Shown: positions 26,770-36,079, counted from the stretch's first letter. The stretch: DNA of 64,000 nt from Rhizorhabdus histidinilytica (GCF_900167915.1 NZ_FUYM01000011.1:124001-188000), one strand, 5' to 3'. The notes: generated by a model from the letters alone, not told the origin. A program made the numbers and translations.

Positions 26770-27335
26770 GCGGAGACGAACGACGGGCGATCGTGGCGGG
26801 CGAGGGACCGCTGGCGGACGCGGTCGCCGCGGCGATCGCGAAGGTAGGGTTCGCGGTCGAGCAGGCCGGCCGGGACCTTCCGGGCACGGCGGCGGTCGAC
26901 CTGGTCGTCGCCCTGCCGATCACCGACATCCGAACCGACGACTTCGCGACGCTGGCGGAGGACGCCTGGATCAACCTGGCCGAACGGCCGATGGACGAGG
27001 TCCGCCACCTGCTGGCGACGCTGTCCCCCCGGATGCGCGAGCCGGGCGGGGCGCTGCTGATCGCGCTGCCCAATATCGGCATGCTCGGTGTGGCGGGGAC
27101 GGCCGCGCAGACGATGGCGGCCGAGGGGATCAGGACGCTGGCCAAAGCGGTCGCCAAGGCCTGGCGACCGCGCGGCCTCCGCGTCAATTGCGCGATGCTC
27201 TCCGCCGCCCAGCTCGAAGCCGCCGATGCCGACGTCGCGCGCGCGATCGCCGGCATCGCGACCGCGAGCGCGGGCGCGGATTTCGCCGCGACCGGCAACA
27301 GCATCCTGATCGACGGCGAACAGACGTCGGTCTGA
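26766..27335 (+). CDS. Degenerate SDR-like protein
   Basis: A 189-residue protein with a compressed Rossmann start (AIVAGEGPLADAVAAAIAKVG) and SDR-like middle and end parts: PGGALLIALPNIGMLGVAG, then AKAWRPRGLRVNCAML and TGNSILIDGEQTSV. The position of the catalytic YxxxK is replaced by TAAQT and the glycine-rich loop is poor, so it is unlikely to be catalytically active alone. The start at 26766 gives an ATGA overlap with the active SDR. An inactive partner subunit is the best guess, by analogy with the BbsC/BbsD pair of toluene degradation. A dying gene is possible but the intact, coupled frame argues against it. Confidence 0.75.
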   Translation: MSGDERRAIVAGEGPLADAVAAAIAKVGFAVEQAGRDLPGTAAVDLVVALPITDIRTDDFATLAEDAWINLAERPMDEVRHLLATLSPRMREPGGALLIALPNIGMLGVAGTAAQTMAAEGIRTLAKAVAKAWRPRGLRVNCAMLSAAQLEAADADVARAIAGIATASAGADFAATGNSILIDGEQTSV

Positions 27336-27349
27336 ACGGGGAGGGGCAG

Positions 27350-28045
27350 GTGGCACGGATCGACAGCTTCGACGGGGATCGTTTCGACGCCTATGTCGCC
27401 ACCCCGGCGGAGGGCGCGCCTGCGCCCGGCATCGTCGTCATCCAGGAGATACGCGGCGTCAACGAGGACATCCGCGGCATCTGCGACCGGCTGGCGCGGC
27501 AGGGCTATCTGGCGATCGCGCCCGACATGCTGTGGCGGCAGGAGCGCAACGCGGTGTTCGATCCCGACACGCCCGCCGGCTGGGACAAGGCGATGGCGCT
27601 GCACGAGGGCTTCGACGAGGACAAGGCGGTGCGCGACATCGCCTCGGCGGTCGACTGGCTGCGCGCCCTGCCCGGCTGCTCGGGCAAGGTCGGGGTGATC
27701 GGCTATTGCCTGGGCGGCAAGCTCGCCTTCCTGTCCGCCGCGCGGGCCGGGGCCGACGCGGCGGTCGCCTATTACGGGATCGGCATCGAACATGTGCTCG
27801 ACGCGATCGACGACGGTTTCGCGCCGACCCTGCTGCATGTCGCCGCGCTCGACCGCTTCGTGCCGGAGGAGGCGCAGGCGGCGCTGGCCGGACAGGCGCG
27901 CCGGACGCCGGCGCTGACCACCCACATCTACGCCGGCGCGCACCACGCCTTCGCGCGATCGGAAGGCGTGCATTTCCATGCCGATGCCAGCGCCCTGGCG
28001 CAGCGGCGCACCGAGGAATTCCTGCAACGGCACCTGCGCGGCTAG
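27350..28045 (+). CDS. Dienelactone hydrolase family protein
   Basis: A 231-residue DLH (PF01738). The Cys nucleophile is in GYCLGGK near residue 122, the acid in HVAALDRFVPEE near residue 170 and the His in GAHHAFARS near residue 200, giving a Cys-Asp-His triad. The start is the GTG at 27350 after GGGGAGGGGCAG; no ATG fits the conserved N-terminus (RFDAYVATPAEG). Classical members open the dienelactone of chlorocatechol degradation, but many catabolic clusters use DLH-type enzymes on other lactones or esters. It lies 14 bases after the degenerate SDR. Confidence 0.9.
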   Translation: MARIDSFDGDRFDAYVATPAEGAPAPGIVVIQEIRGVNEDIRGICDRLARQGYLAIAPDMLWRQERNAVFDPDTPAGWDKAMALHEGFDEDKAVRDIASAVDWLRALPGCSGKVGVIGYCLGGKLAFLSAARAGADAAVAYYGIGIEHVLDAIDDGFAPTLLHVAALDRFVPEEAQAALAGQARRTPALTTHIYAGAHHAFARSEGVHFHADASALAQRRTEEFLQRHLRG

Positions 28046-28068
28046 GTCGCGCATCGAGGAGAGGACGA

Positions 28069-29340
28069 ATGGCGATCGCAGTGGACGCAAACCAGCCGGA
28101 GGGTCGGCGGCTGCGCGGCTTCATCGCCGAGGCGCCGACCCCGACGGCGCGGGCGAGGGCGTTTCTCGCGCTGCTGCTCGTGCTGGTGCCGCCGGTGTTC
28201 ACCGCGATGATGGGGACGCCGGTTGTGCCGATCATCCCGGCGGTGGCGAAGCATTTCGGCGGCGGTGACGCGGGCGCCTTCGCGGCGCAGATGATGGTGA
28301 CGGTTCCGTGCATCGGCGTGATCATCGGCGGCCCGGTCGCCGGCTGGCTGATCGAGCGGATCGGAATCCGCGCGGTGATCATCGGCAGCGCGGTGCTGAT
28401 GGGGCTCGCAGGCATGGCCGGCGCCGTCGTCCACGACATCGTGCCCTTCCTGTTCAGCCGGCTGCTCGTCGGCTTCGGCGCGGCGGGCGGCTATACCGCT
28501 CTGCTCACCCTGGCCGGGCTGCTGTTCCAGGGGCGGACGCTCGCCCGCGTGCTCGGCTACCAGGCCTCGGTAGCGGCGGTCGTCTCGATGGGGTCGATCA
28601 TGATCTCGGGCTATATCGCCGAGCATGTCGAATGGCGGGTGTCCTACGGCCTCTACGCGCTGGTGCTGCTGTTCGTGCCGCTGGCGCTGCTTGGCCGCTG
28701 GCCGGCCCAGCCGGTGTCGGTCCAGGCCCGCGCGGCGGGGGCCGGGGCGTTCGGGCGGATCTGGCCGATCCTGCTGATCATGATCCCGATCTACGCCGCC
28801 GCCTTCATGTCGGTGGTGCAGGGGTCGTTCATGATGACCGCCAACGGCATCACCAAGCCGACGCTCCAGTCGACCCTGATCTCGATGGCGACGATCATGT
28901 TCACGATCAGCTCGTGGAACTATGGCCGGCTCCGCAGCCGGCTGTCGGGGCCGATGACCTTCGTGGTGGCACTGCTGCTGCTCGGCGGCGGAATCGTCCT
29001 GATGGGCAGCCTTCATCCGGTCTGGGCGATGGGCCTGTCCTGCGCGATGATGGGTGCAGGGGCGGGCATCGCCACCCCCTATCTGTCGCAGCAGATTCTG
29101 GAGCGGGTGACGGCGGAGCAGCGCGGCCGCGCAGTCGGCTTCATCGCCCCCGCGCATTATCTGGGCGAGTTCGCCAATCCCTTCATCATGCACCCGCTGC
29201 GGATGGCGATCGGCATCCACGCCGCCTTCATCCTGTTCGGGGCTTTCATCATGCTCGGCGCGCTGTTCGCCTTCCGCGCGAACCGCAAGCCCGCCAGTGC
29301 CGATCCCGAATCGGCGCCCGAACCGGTGGCGGCGGCATGA
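28069..29340 (+). CDS. MFS transporter 2
   Basis: A 423-residue major facilitator with twelve predicted membrane segments. The start follows GAGGAGAGGACGA. The first helix is near LLLVLVPPVFTAMMGTPVVP, the 2-3 loop motif is GWLIERIGIRAV, and the tail is cytoplasmic (RANRKPASADPESAP). The N-terminal signature and loop resemble MFS transporter 1 (14516-15772), so these are probably paralogues serving the two paralogous amidohydrolase-TauD-cupin cassettes. It overlaps the next SDR by ATGA. Confidence 0.88.
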   Translation: MAIAVDANQPEGRRLRGFIAEAPTPTARARAFLALLLVLVPPVFTAMMGTPVVPIIPAVAKHFGGGDAGAFAAQMMVTVPCIGVIIGGPVAGWLIERIGIRAVIIGSAVLMGLAGMAGAVVHDIVPFLFSRLLVGFGAAGGYTALLTLAGLLFQGRTLARVLGYQASVAAVVSMGSIMISGYIAEHVEWRVSYGLYALVLLFVPLALLGRWPAQPVSVQARAAGAGAFGRIWPILLIMIPIYAAAFMSVVQGSFMMTANGITKPTLQSTLISMATIMFTISSWNYGRLRSRLSGPMTFVVALLLLGGGIVLMGSLHPVWAMGLSCAMMGAGAGIATPYLSQQILERVTAEQRGRAVGFIAPAHYLGEFANPFIMHPLRMAIGIHAAFILFGAFIMLGALFAFRANRKPASADPESAPEPVAAA

Positions 29341-30182
29341 TCGACCTGGGTGGACAGATCCATGTCGTCGCCGGCGCGGGCGGCGGCGGGATCGGGACCT
29401 CGGCCTGCCTGCTGCTGGCCAGAGCGGGGGCGACGGTGCTCGCAGTCGACAAGACCGACCTCGGCTGCGCCAGCGCCACCGAGGCGCTGGCGCAGTACGG
29501 ACCGCAGCATCGCGTCGTCCAGGCCGACCTTACCGACGAGGCGGCGCTTGCCGATGCTTTGGCCGACGCGGGGCCGGTGCGTGGGCTGGTCAACGTCGTC
29601 GGCGGTATCACCAGCCAGGATCTGATCGCGCCGCTGCTGGCCACCGGGGCGATGGACATCTTCGATCGGCTGATGCGGTTCAACACGGTGCCGACGCTTG
29701 CCGCGTCGCGGACGGTCGCGCGCGCGATGGTTGGGCACGGGCAGGGCGGCAGCATCGTCAACATCGCCTCGGCCGCCGGTCTTGCCGGCATGCCGTTCGG
29801 CGCGGGTTATGCCGCCGCCAAGGCCGCGCTGATCAACCTCACCCGGACGATGGCGGCCGAATGGGGCGGCGCCGGCGTGCGGGTCAACGCGATCGCGCCG
29901 GGCAGCATCGCCACCGCCAAGCTCGGCCGCCAGCGCTTCGACGGCGGGGCCGACGAGAAGGACCGCGCCGCGAAGGCGGTGGTGCCGCTCGGCCGCCGCG
30001 GCCTGCCTGAAGATATCGCCGGGGTGGCGCTTTTCCTGCTGTCGGACCTTGCCGCCTATGTGTCGGGGCAGGTGATCGCCGTCGACGGCGGCATGCTCGC
30101 CCGGCCGCCTTACAACGACGCGGACGGACTGCCTGTGTTCATGACCGATCCGGCGCTGCGCGAGCGGCTGCTGGGGGACTGA
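29337..30182 (+). CDS. SDR oxidoreductase
   Basis: A 281-residue SDR with the glycine motif VVAGAGGGGIGTSACL near residue 10, the catalytic Ser in NIASAAGLAG, and YAAAK near residue 160. The C-terminal GQVIAVDGGMLARPP is followed by an extra tail of about 20 residues. Its start overlaps the MFS stop by ATGA. Its last 44 bases overlap the 3' end of the convergent amidohydrolase gene at 30139. It is probably the last gene of the plus-strand operon that begins at 18960. Substrate unknown. Confidence 0.9.
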   Translation: MIDLGGQIHVVAGAGGGGIGTSACLLLARAGATVLAVDKTDLGCASATEALAQYGPQHRVVQADLTDEAALADALADAGPVRGLVNVVGGITSQDLIAPLLATGAMDIFDRLMRFNTVPTLAASRTVARAMVGHGQGGSIVNIASAAGLAGMPFGAGYAAAKAALINLTRTMAAEWGGAGVRVNAIAPGSIATAKLGRQRFDGGADEKDRAAKAVVPLGRRGLPEDIAGVALFLLSDLAAYVSGQVIAVDGGMLARPPYNDADGLPVFMTDPALRERLLGD

Positions 30183-31191
30183 TCGCCTCGCTGGCCTCCG
30201 GCAGTCGATAGGCCCGGCGCGCGGTTCCCGCGAACAGGGCGGCGCGCTCGTCGGCCGACCAGCCGGCGCTGATCCGCTTGAAGGCGTTCCACAGGCGGAC
30301 ATAGCTGCAGGTCGCGGAATCGACCGGGAAGTTGCTCTCGAACATGCAGCGGTCGGCGCCGAACAGCTCGACACAGGTCTCCACCACCGGGCGCCAGGCG
30401 GCGACCAGCTCGTCGACCGTCGCCGGCGGCTCGCGCATGTGGAGCGGCGATCCGGCGAACGGCATGCCGAGCCCGCCGATCTTGACCAGCGCATTGGGTC
30501 GCGCCGCCAGCCGCGCCATGCCGTCGCGCCACAGCGCGAAGGTCTCGGCCGGGCGGGTGCCGTGATTGCCGATGCCGAGCAGCCCGCCGACATGGTCGAG
30601 GATGATCGCCGTGTCGGGAAAGGCGGCGGCGAGGTCGGCGAGCTCGCCGATCTGCGGATGGAAGATCCAGGCGTCGAACGACAGGCCGAGCGGTGCGAGC
30701 CGCGCGAATCCGGCGCGGAAGCCGGGGTCGGCGAGCAGGCCCGGCGGCGGCCGGCGCGGCCAATTGTCGAACAGCGGATCGTCGTCCCGATTGGCCGACT
30801 GGCGGATGCCGCGGAAGCGGCCCTCGCCGGCGTCGACATGCGCCTCCAGGACCGGCGCCACCGCGTCGCCCAGTTGCAGGTCGGCGTGGCCGACGATGCC
30901 CGCGCAAAGCCCCGGTGACGCGCCCTTGGCCGAGCCGAGGAAGAACAATGTCTCGCCGACCGGGCGCAGGCTTTCCGGCCCGTCGGCGAAATAATGCGCG
31001 CCGCATTCGATCGCCACGGTTTGGACGATCCGGTGTCCCGCGCCGAGGTCGGCGAGCAGGTCGGGCGTGTGGTAGCGGCGGCCGCCGCGCGGCCCCAGCG
31101 CGGCGATGCCGTCCCACAGATGATGGTGCGGATCGACGATCGGCAGGTCGGGCTCGATCGCGACGTCGTCCCCGGCCAGGCCTTCGGTCAT
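30139..31191 (-). CDS. Amidohydrolase-2 family protein, lactonase-like
   Basis: A 350-residue metal-dependent hydrolase of the COG3618 (sugar-lactonase/PDC-hydrolase-like) branch. Visible are IVDPHHHLWDG near residue 19, ILDHVGGLLG near residue 202, and MFESNFPVDSA near residue 297, the family version of the terminal Asp/Asn motif. The start at 31191 overlaps the upstream gene by ATGA. The 3' end overlaps the convergent SDR by 44 bases, which is unusually long. It may open a lactone or decarboxylate a cyclic acid produced in this island. Confidence 0.85.
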   Translation of the reverse strand: MTEGLAGDDVAIEPDLPIVDPHHHLWDGIAALGPRGGRRYHTPDLLADLGAGHRIVQTVAIECGAHYFADGPESLRPVGETLFFLGSAKGASPGLCAGIVGHADLQLGDAVAPVLEAHVDAGEGRFRGIRQSANRDDDPLFDNWPRRPPPGLLADPGFRAGFARLAPLGLSFDAWIFHPQIGELADLAAAFPDTAIILDHVGGLLGIGNHGTRPAETFALWRDGMARLAARPNALVKIGGLGMPFAGSPLHMREPPATVDELVAAWRPVVETCVELFGADRCMFESNFPVDSATCSYVRLWNAFKRISAGWSADERAALFAGTARRAYRLPEASEAISPPAAARAAPDRS

Positions 31192-32285
31192 GCCGCGACC
31201 AGCCCCTTGCCGGTGATCATCGGCAGGTCGAACGGCGTCACCACGCCGGGCGGCGCCGCGACCACGACGGGGATGGCGTTGACGATGCGCAGCGCGGTGG
31301 CGAGCGTGCCGGGCACGGTCGGATCGGCATAGCCGGGATTGCCGACCTCCAGCACCCAATCGGGATCGCCGCTGATCTGGACGCGATAGCCGCCGCCGAT
31401 GCCGATCGGCCCTTTCGGCCAGTGCGGGGCGTCCTCGACGCGCAGCCGGGTGACGTGCTCGACGACGACGGCTGCCTTGCCGGCGACGATGCCGCGCACC
31501 TCGAAGCGGATGCCGGCGGAGCTGCCCTTCACGATCGTGCCCGCCGGGATGGTAAAGGTCTCGGGCGCGGGATAGAGCTCGTAATATTCCTCGGTGCGGT
31601 CGAGCTTGAGGCCGAGCTGCTCGGCGATCAGCCGCACCACCGAGCCCCACATCATGTCGAGCACGCCGGGCCGGGCGATCGGCGGAACCTCGTCGATCGG
31701 CTTGCCGAAGCCGAATTTGCCGGTGATCGCGTCGGGCTTGTCCCAGACGCCGTAGCTCATCACCTCGCTGACCCGGATCGTGTCGATCCGCCGGGTCACG
31801 CCCGACAGGGCGAGCGGCAGGATGTCGTGCATGAAGCCCGGATCGAGGCCCGAGGTGAAGCAGGTCGTGCCGCCCTCGCGGCAGGCGGCCTCGAGGCGGC
31901 GGACGATCTCCTGGTCGGCGCTGCCCGGGTGGACCAGCGGGATGATCGCCGTCGACACGACGTTGATGCCGGCGCGCAGCAGGTCGCACATATGGTCGGC
32001 GGCATCCGATTGGCGATTGCCGGTCGTAACCCCTTCGCGGCCCGACGTGCCGGCCGAGCAGAAGGAGACGCAGTCGGGCTTCAGCGCGATCAGCGCGTCG
32101 CCGTCGTCGGTGGCGATGATGCCGGTCGGCGTGTCGAGACCGCAGATCTCGGCAGCGTCCTTGCCGACCTTGGCCGGGTCGCTGACCACCAGCCCGACCA
32201 GTTCCAGCTCGGGATGGCTGATGATCGAGCGCAGCGCATTCTTTCCGACATTGCCCGTGGCCCATTGGCCGACGCGGATCGCCAT
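31188..32285 (-). CDS. DapB-like NAD(P)H-dependent dehydrogenase
   Basis: A 365-residue protein with an N-terminal dihydrodipicolinate-reductase-type Rossmann domain (RVGQWATGNVGKNALRSI) and a long C-terminal domain. Such proteins are often annotated as 2,4-diaminopentanoate dehydrogenase-like or simply dihydrodipicolinate reductase. Family segments include ALKPDCVSFCSAG near residue 67 and TSGLDPGFMHDILPLAL near residue 145. It is not a biosynthetic DapB by length. The start at 32285 follows a GGGAGAGGACAGTC stretch. It shares a four-base overlap with the amidohydrolase and lies 116 bases below the TonB receptor. It may handle an amine or imine intermediate. Confidence 0.8.
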   Translation of the reverse strand: MAIRVGQWATGNVGKNALRSIISHPELELVGLVVSDPAKVGKDAAEICGLDTPTGIIATDDGDALIALKPDCVSFCSAGTSGREGVTTGNRQSDAADHMCDLLRAGINVVSTAIIPLVHPGSADQEIVRRLEAACREGGTTCFTSGLDPGFMHDILPLALSGVTRRIDTIRVSEVMSYGVWDKPDAITGKFGFGKPIDEVPPIARPGVLDMMWGSVVRLIAEQLGLKLDRTEEYYELYPAPETFTIPAGTIVKGSSAGIRFEVRGIVAGKAAVVVEHVTRLRVEDAPHWPKGPIGIGGGYRVQISGDPDWVLEVGNPGYADPTVPGTLATALRIVNAIPVVVAAPPGVVTPFDLPMITGKGLVAA

Positions 32286-32401
32286 GACTGTCCTCTCCCT
32301 ATTCGTCCTTCCCGAAAAAAGGGCGCCGGATCACGGCGCCCCCTTTCCATCGGTTGGAAGCCGGCCGGCTGTTGGCTCCGGCCGGCTCCCGTCCCCCGTT
32401 C

Positions 32402-34681
32402 TCAGAAGCTGACCTTGAGATCGAGGCCGAAGCGCCGCGGCGGCGCATAGCTGTTGATCGCGAAGCCCAGCGCACCGAAGTCGATGCCCGAGATGATGTT
32501 GTGGCGGTTGGTGATGTTGTCGACATAGAAGGACAGGTCGACCGTGGTCGCGCCGAGCGAGATGTCGGTCAGGCCGATCCGCCCGTCGAGCCGCTTGTTC
32601 GCGCCCGACCGGATGTTCCGGTAGAAGACGTTCCCCGAGAACTGGTTCGCGTGGAAGAAGCGGTTGCTCATATAGGAATAGGCGAGCCGGGCCAGCGGTC
32701 GGCCGAAGCCGACGTCGTCGCCTTCATACTGGATGCTCGCATTGGCCGTCCATTTCGGCACATAGGGGAATTCGCTCTGGTCGGCGGCGTTGAAGAAGGT
32801 GCCGGGCACCGCCGGATTGGGAGCGATGAACACCTTGTACTTGGGATCGACGTAGCCGAGGCTGCTCGACAGGGTCAGGCCCTTCACCGGCACCGCCTGC
32901 AATTCGCCCTCGAAGCCCTTGAACGTCGCCTTCGCGTTGGAGGTGAAGCCGCCGCTGTTGCCGACCGCGGTGGTGACGAACTGGGTCACCTGCAGGTTGC
33001 TGTAGTCGGTGTGGAACACCGCGGCGTTCCAGCGCAGCCGCCGGTCGAAGAACTCGGTCTTGATGCCGGCTTCAACCGTCTTCGCCTTCTCGGGCAGGAA
33101 GACGAAGTTCTGCGTCGCCGAGGCGCGGGTGTTGAACCCGCCCGAGCGATAGCCGGTGCCGTAGCGGGCATAGGTCATCACGCGATCGGTGAACTGGTAG
33201 GAAACGATCGCGTTGAACGAGGTGTTGTTGAAGGTGTTCTTGCCGTTGCGGATGCTCGGCAGAGTCTGGCTCACCTCCTTCTTGTCCTTGGTGTAGCGGA
33301 CACCGGCGGTCAGCTCGAGCTTGTCGTCGAGCGCGGCCGGGCGATAGCTCGCCTGGCCGAAGGCCGCATAGGACTTCGCCTTGAAACCGAATTGCAGCAC
33401 CGATGCGGTGTTCGACGCCAGGGTCGGCGAGATGACGAAGGTCGAATTGGACGGGTTGGTCGTCGACCCGTCCTCCTTGAAGTAATAGAGGCCCGCGACA
33501 TATTTGAATTGGCCGGTGTCGCCGAGCACCTGGAATTCCTGCGAAACCTGGTCGGTCTCCTCGACCTTCTTGAGGCTCAGGAACGGATAGACTTCCTTGA
33601 TGCCGGTCGTGGTCGGGCCGAACACGCCGGGCGGGCCGTAATAGGTGCCCAGCGGATTGGCGCGATAGGAACGGAAGCCGGTGATCGACTTGAAGTTCAA
33701 CGCGTCCGACACATGATATTCGAGGGTCAGGCCATGGCCCCAGATCTTGACCTTCTGCTGCCCGGCGATGGCGAGGTTGAGCGACTTCTTGTAGGACTCG
33801 CTGACGTTGCTCAGGAACAGGCCGCCATTGGTGGCGTTGGTGTAATAGCCGCGGACGTTGTTCGAGATGAAGCGCGGCTGCTGCGCCAGCGGCAGGCCCC
33901 TCAGGTCGTTCCAGTCGAAGATGTAGGTGGCGCTGAAATCGCCCCATTCGCCCTTCACCTTCGCCCATACCGCATCGCTGTTGAGGCTGCCCGGCGTCGT
34001 CGCCCGGCTCGACGAGAAGGGGTTCTTGGTGAAGCCGGCATGCTCCATATGCTGGTAGGACAGCGTCGCCGCGATCCCGGTATTGCCGAGCTTGCCGGTG
34101 TCGAAGCGGGCGGCCGCCTGCCGCTCGCGATAATTGGCGACGCCCAGCTTGATCGCGCCGCCCATCTCCTCCGACGGGTCCTTGGTGGTCATGCTGATCG
34201 CGCCGCCGGTGGTGTTGCGGCCAAACAGCGTGCCCTGCGGGCCGCGCAGCACTTCGACCCGCTGCAGGTCGACCAGCGCGAAGTTCGCCGCGTTGCTGCG
34301 GCCGACATAGATGCCGTCGATGTAGATGCCGACCGGCGAGTCGACCGTCAGCAGCGGCTCCTGCGTGCCGATGCCGCGGATGAAGGCGGTGTTGCCGCCC
34401 AGGAAGCCCGACTGCTGCTGGATCGAGACGTTCGGGACCATCGTCGTGATCCGGTCGATCTGGGTGACGTTGGCGCGCGCGAGCATCTTTTCGGACACCG
34501 CCGACACCGACACCGGCGTGGTCTGCAGATTTTCCGCCTGGCGGCGGGCGGTCACGACGATCTCCTCGAGGCCCTGGCGCTGCTCGTCCGCCTGGTCGGG
34601 GACGGTCTGCGCCGAGGCGCCGTTTGCCAAGGCCGTCAGTGAAACGCCGGCCAGGATGGTCAACACCGTTTTGCGTGTCAT
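32402..34681 (-). CDS. TonB-dependent outer-membrane receptor 2
   Basis: A 759-residue receptor with signal peptide MTRKTVLTILAGVSLTALAN ending at ASAQ. The plug domain contains EEIVVTARRQAENLQTTPVS and VEVLRGPQGTLFGRNTTGG, and the barrel ends with GLDLKVSF, whose last residue is the usual terminal Phe. It resembles receptor 1 closely in its plug and last strands. Its 175-base upstream region carries two family A operators (34720-34737 and 34808-34825), the highest local density in the window. It presumably imports the island's growth substrate. Confidence 0.93.
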   Translation of the reverse strand: MTRKTVLTILAGVSLTALANGASAQTVPDQADEQRQGLEEIVVTARRQAENLQTTPVSVSAVSEKMLARANVTQIDRITTMVPNVSIQQQSGFLGGNTAFIRGIGTQEPLLTVDSPVGIYIDGIYVGRSNAANFALVDLQRVEVLRGPQGTLFGRNTTGGAISMTTKDPSEEMGGAIKLGVANYRERQAAARFDTGKLGNTGIAATLSYQHMEHAGFTKNPFSSSRATTPGSLNSDAVWAKVKGEWGDFSATYIFDWNDLRGLPLAQQPRFISNNVRGYYTNATNGGLFLSNVSESYKKSLNLAIAGQQKVKIWGHGLTLEYHVSDALNFKSITGFRSYRANPLGTYYGPPGVFGPTTTGIKEVYPFLSLKKVEETDQVSQEFQVLGDTGQFKYVAGLYYFKEDGSTTNPSNSTFVISPTLASNTASVLQFGFKAKSYAAFGQASYRPAALDDKLELTAGVRYTKDKKEVSQTLPSIRNGKNTFNNTSFNAIVSYQFTDRVMTYARYGTGYRSGGFNTRASATQNFVFLPEKAKTVEAGIKTEFFDRRLRWNAAVFHTDYSNLQVTQFVTTAVGNSGGFTSNAKATFKGFEGELQAVPVKGLTLSSSLGYVDPKYKVFIAPNPAVPGTFFNAADQSEFPYVPKWTANASIQYEGDDVGFGRPLARLAYSYMSNRFFHANQFSGNVFYRNIRSGANKRLDGRIGLTDISLGATTVDLSFYVDNITNRHNIISGIDFGALGFAINSYAPPRRFGLDLKVSF

Positions 34682-34719
34682 TCCTCTACCCCTCTCCCAA
34701 ACATCACTCTATTTTGTTC

Positions 34720-34737
34720 ACCAAGTGATTGCTTGTT
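34720..34737. promoter_or_regulatory. Candidate operator, family A
   Basis: ACCAAGTGATTGCTTGTT matches 15 of 18 positions of the family A palindrome. It starts 39 bases upstream of the TonB receptor 2 start codon. Confidence 0.6.
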
Positions 34738-34807
34738 ATTCAAAACGAGTCAAGACGTTCGCTGATATCAACTGAAAAAAGCCTTATCGTTTCGGAATAT
34801 CATGCAC

Positions 34808-34825
34808 ATAGAGCGACCGCTTGGT
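34808..34825. promoter_or_regulatory. Candidate operator, family A
   Basis: ATAGAGCGACCGCTTGGT matches 14 of 18 positions of the family A palindrome; its right half is nearly perfect and the left half is weaker. It lies 127 bases upstream of TonB receptor 2 and 32 bases beyond the stop of the upstream LLM gene. Confidence 0.45.
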
Positions 34826-34856
34826 TATGGTGGCGGCATTGCGCAGGATTCCGCGT

Positions 34857-35990
34857 TCAGGCCGAACCCTGGCCGGCGCGATAGGCCGGTATGACATGCT
34901 CGCCGATCAGCCGGATCGTTTCCATGATGTCGGCGTGGGCAATTCCGCCCATCTGGAAAAGGAACAATATTTCGTCGGCGCCGGCCTCGGCGAGGCGGCG
35001 GACGTGGCGCAGGCAGTCCTGGGGATCGCCATAGGCGTCGTCGGCGACGTCGTGGATCGTCTCACGCGGGGACGACTCGATCCGCTCCTCGGAGATGTAT
35101 GCGACGACATTGGCCTTGCGCTCGGCCAGCGCGGCGGCGTTCTCGTCGGCCGACAGGTCCTCGGCGCTCGGGCGCGGGCCGCCCTGGTACCAGTGGGCGA
35201 GCGATTCGACGAAGAAGCGCTGCCCGCGCAGCCCGACCCGGCGGGCGCGCTCGCGATCCTCCAGCACGATCGTCGGGCACAAGGCGGCGAGGTGCTCGAT
35301 CGGGCGGAAGCCGACCTGCCTGGCCGGATCGCGCCCTGCATAGGCCTCGCGATAGACGGCGCTCTTGCGCGCGACCTCGGCCGGGCCGCTGAAGGCGAGG
35401 ACCAGCGCGCCGATGCCGCGCTCGCCGGCGGTCAGCAGGGCGTCGTCCTTGGTGCAGGCCATGTAGATCGGCGGGTGCGGCGTCTGCCACGGCTTGGGAT
35501 GGATCTCGCGCGGGGGGATCTTCACATAGGTGCCGTCGTGCGAGACGACCTCCTCGGTCATGATCCTGGGGATCAGGTACATCGACTCGGTGATCATCGG
35601 CGGCAGGTCGGCCAGCTCATAGCCGAAGGTCCCCGCCTCCTGCTGGGTGCCGCCCTTGCCCATGCCGAAATGGACGCGCCCCTTCGACAATATGTCGAGG
35701 GTCGCGATCCGTTCGGCGACCTTGACCGGGTGGTTCATCGCCGGCGGCAGGCAGACGACGCCATGGCCGATGCCGAGCCGCGTCGTCCGCCCCGCCAGAT
35801 AAGCGAGGAAGGTCTCGGGTGCGGACATATGCGCATATTGGGTGAGCGCGGTATGCTCGACCGCCCACACCGTGTCGAAGCCGAGCCGTTCGGCGAGCAA
35901 TGCCTGCTCGACGATCTCGTGGAAGACGCGCGCCTCGTTCTCGCGCGACGTGTCCACCATCTGGGCTTCGTAGATGATCGAGAATTTCAT
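34857..35990 (-). CDS. LLM-class flavin-dependent monooxygenase 2
   Basis: A 377-residue luciferase-like enzyme beginning MKFSIIYEAQMVD after AGGAAGCAGGCC; the longer frame from 36035 adds only a basic, low-complexity stretch. Family features are LLAERLGFDTVWAVEHT, RIATLDILSKGRVHFGMGKG near residue 95, and PHPPIYMACTKDDALLTAGE near residue 170. It has the longer form of the family, like alkanal or long-chain monooxygenases. It lies between TonB receptor 2 and a repeat element, on the same strand as both flanking genes. Substrate unknown. Confidence 0.86.
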   Translation of the reverse strand: MKFSIIYEAQMVDTSRENEARVFHEIVEQALLAERLGFDTVWAVEHTALTQYAHMSAPETFLAYLAGRTTRLGIGHGVVCLPPAMNHPVKVAERIATLDILSKGRVHFGMGKGGTQQEAGTFGYELADLPPMITESMYLIPRIMTEEVVSHDGTYVKIPPREIHPKPWQTPHPPIYMACTKDDALLTAGERGIGALVLAFSGPAEVARKSAVYREAYAGRDPARQVGFRPIEHLAALCPTIVLEDRERARRVGLRGQRFFVESLAHWYQGGPRPSAEDLSADENAAALAERKANVVAYISEERIESSPRETIHDVADDAYGDPQDCLRHVRRLAEAGADEILFLFQMGGIAHADIMETIRLIGEHVIPAYRAGQGSA

Positions 35991-36079
35991 GGCCTGCTTC
36001 CTGCCTGTCCGGGTTCGCGGGCCTTGTCGGCGCACCGCGGCCGCCGCGCCTCGTCCAGTTGGACGAGGTCGCCCCTGAA

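Noticed and set aside
26766-27335. The gene as a frameshifted remnant of a full SDR
   Set aside because: The frame is intact, coupled by ATGA to the previous gene and keeps the SDR C-terminal pattern; no continuation of a glycine motif was found in another frame.
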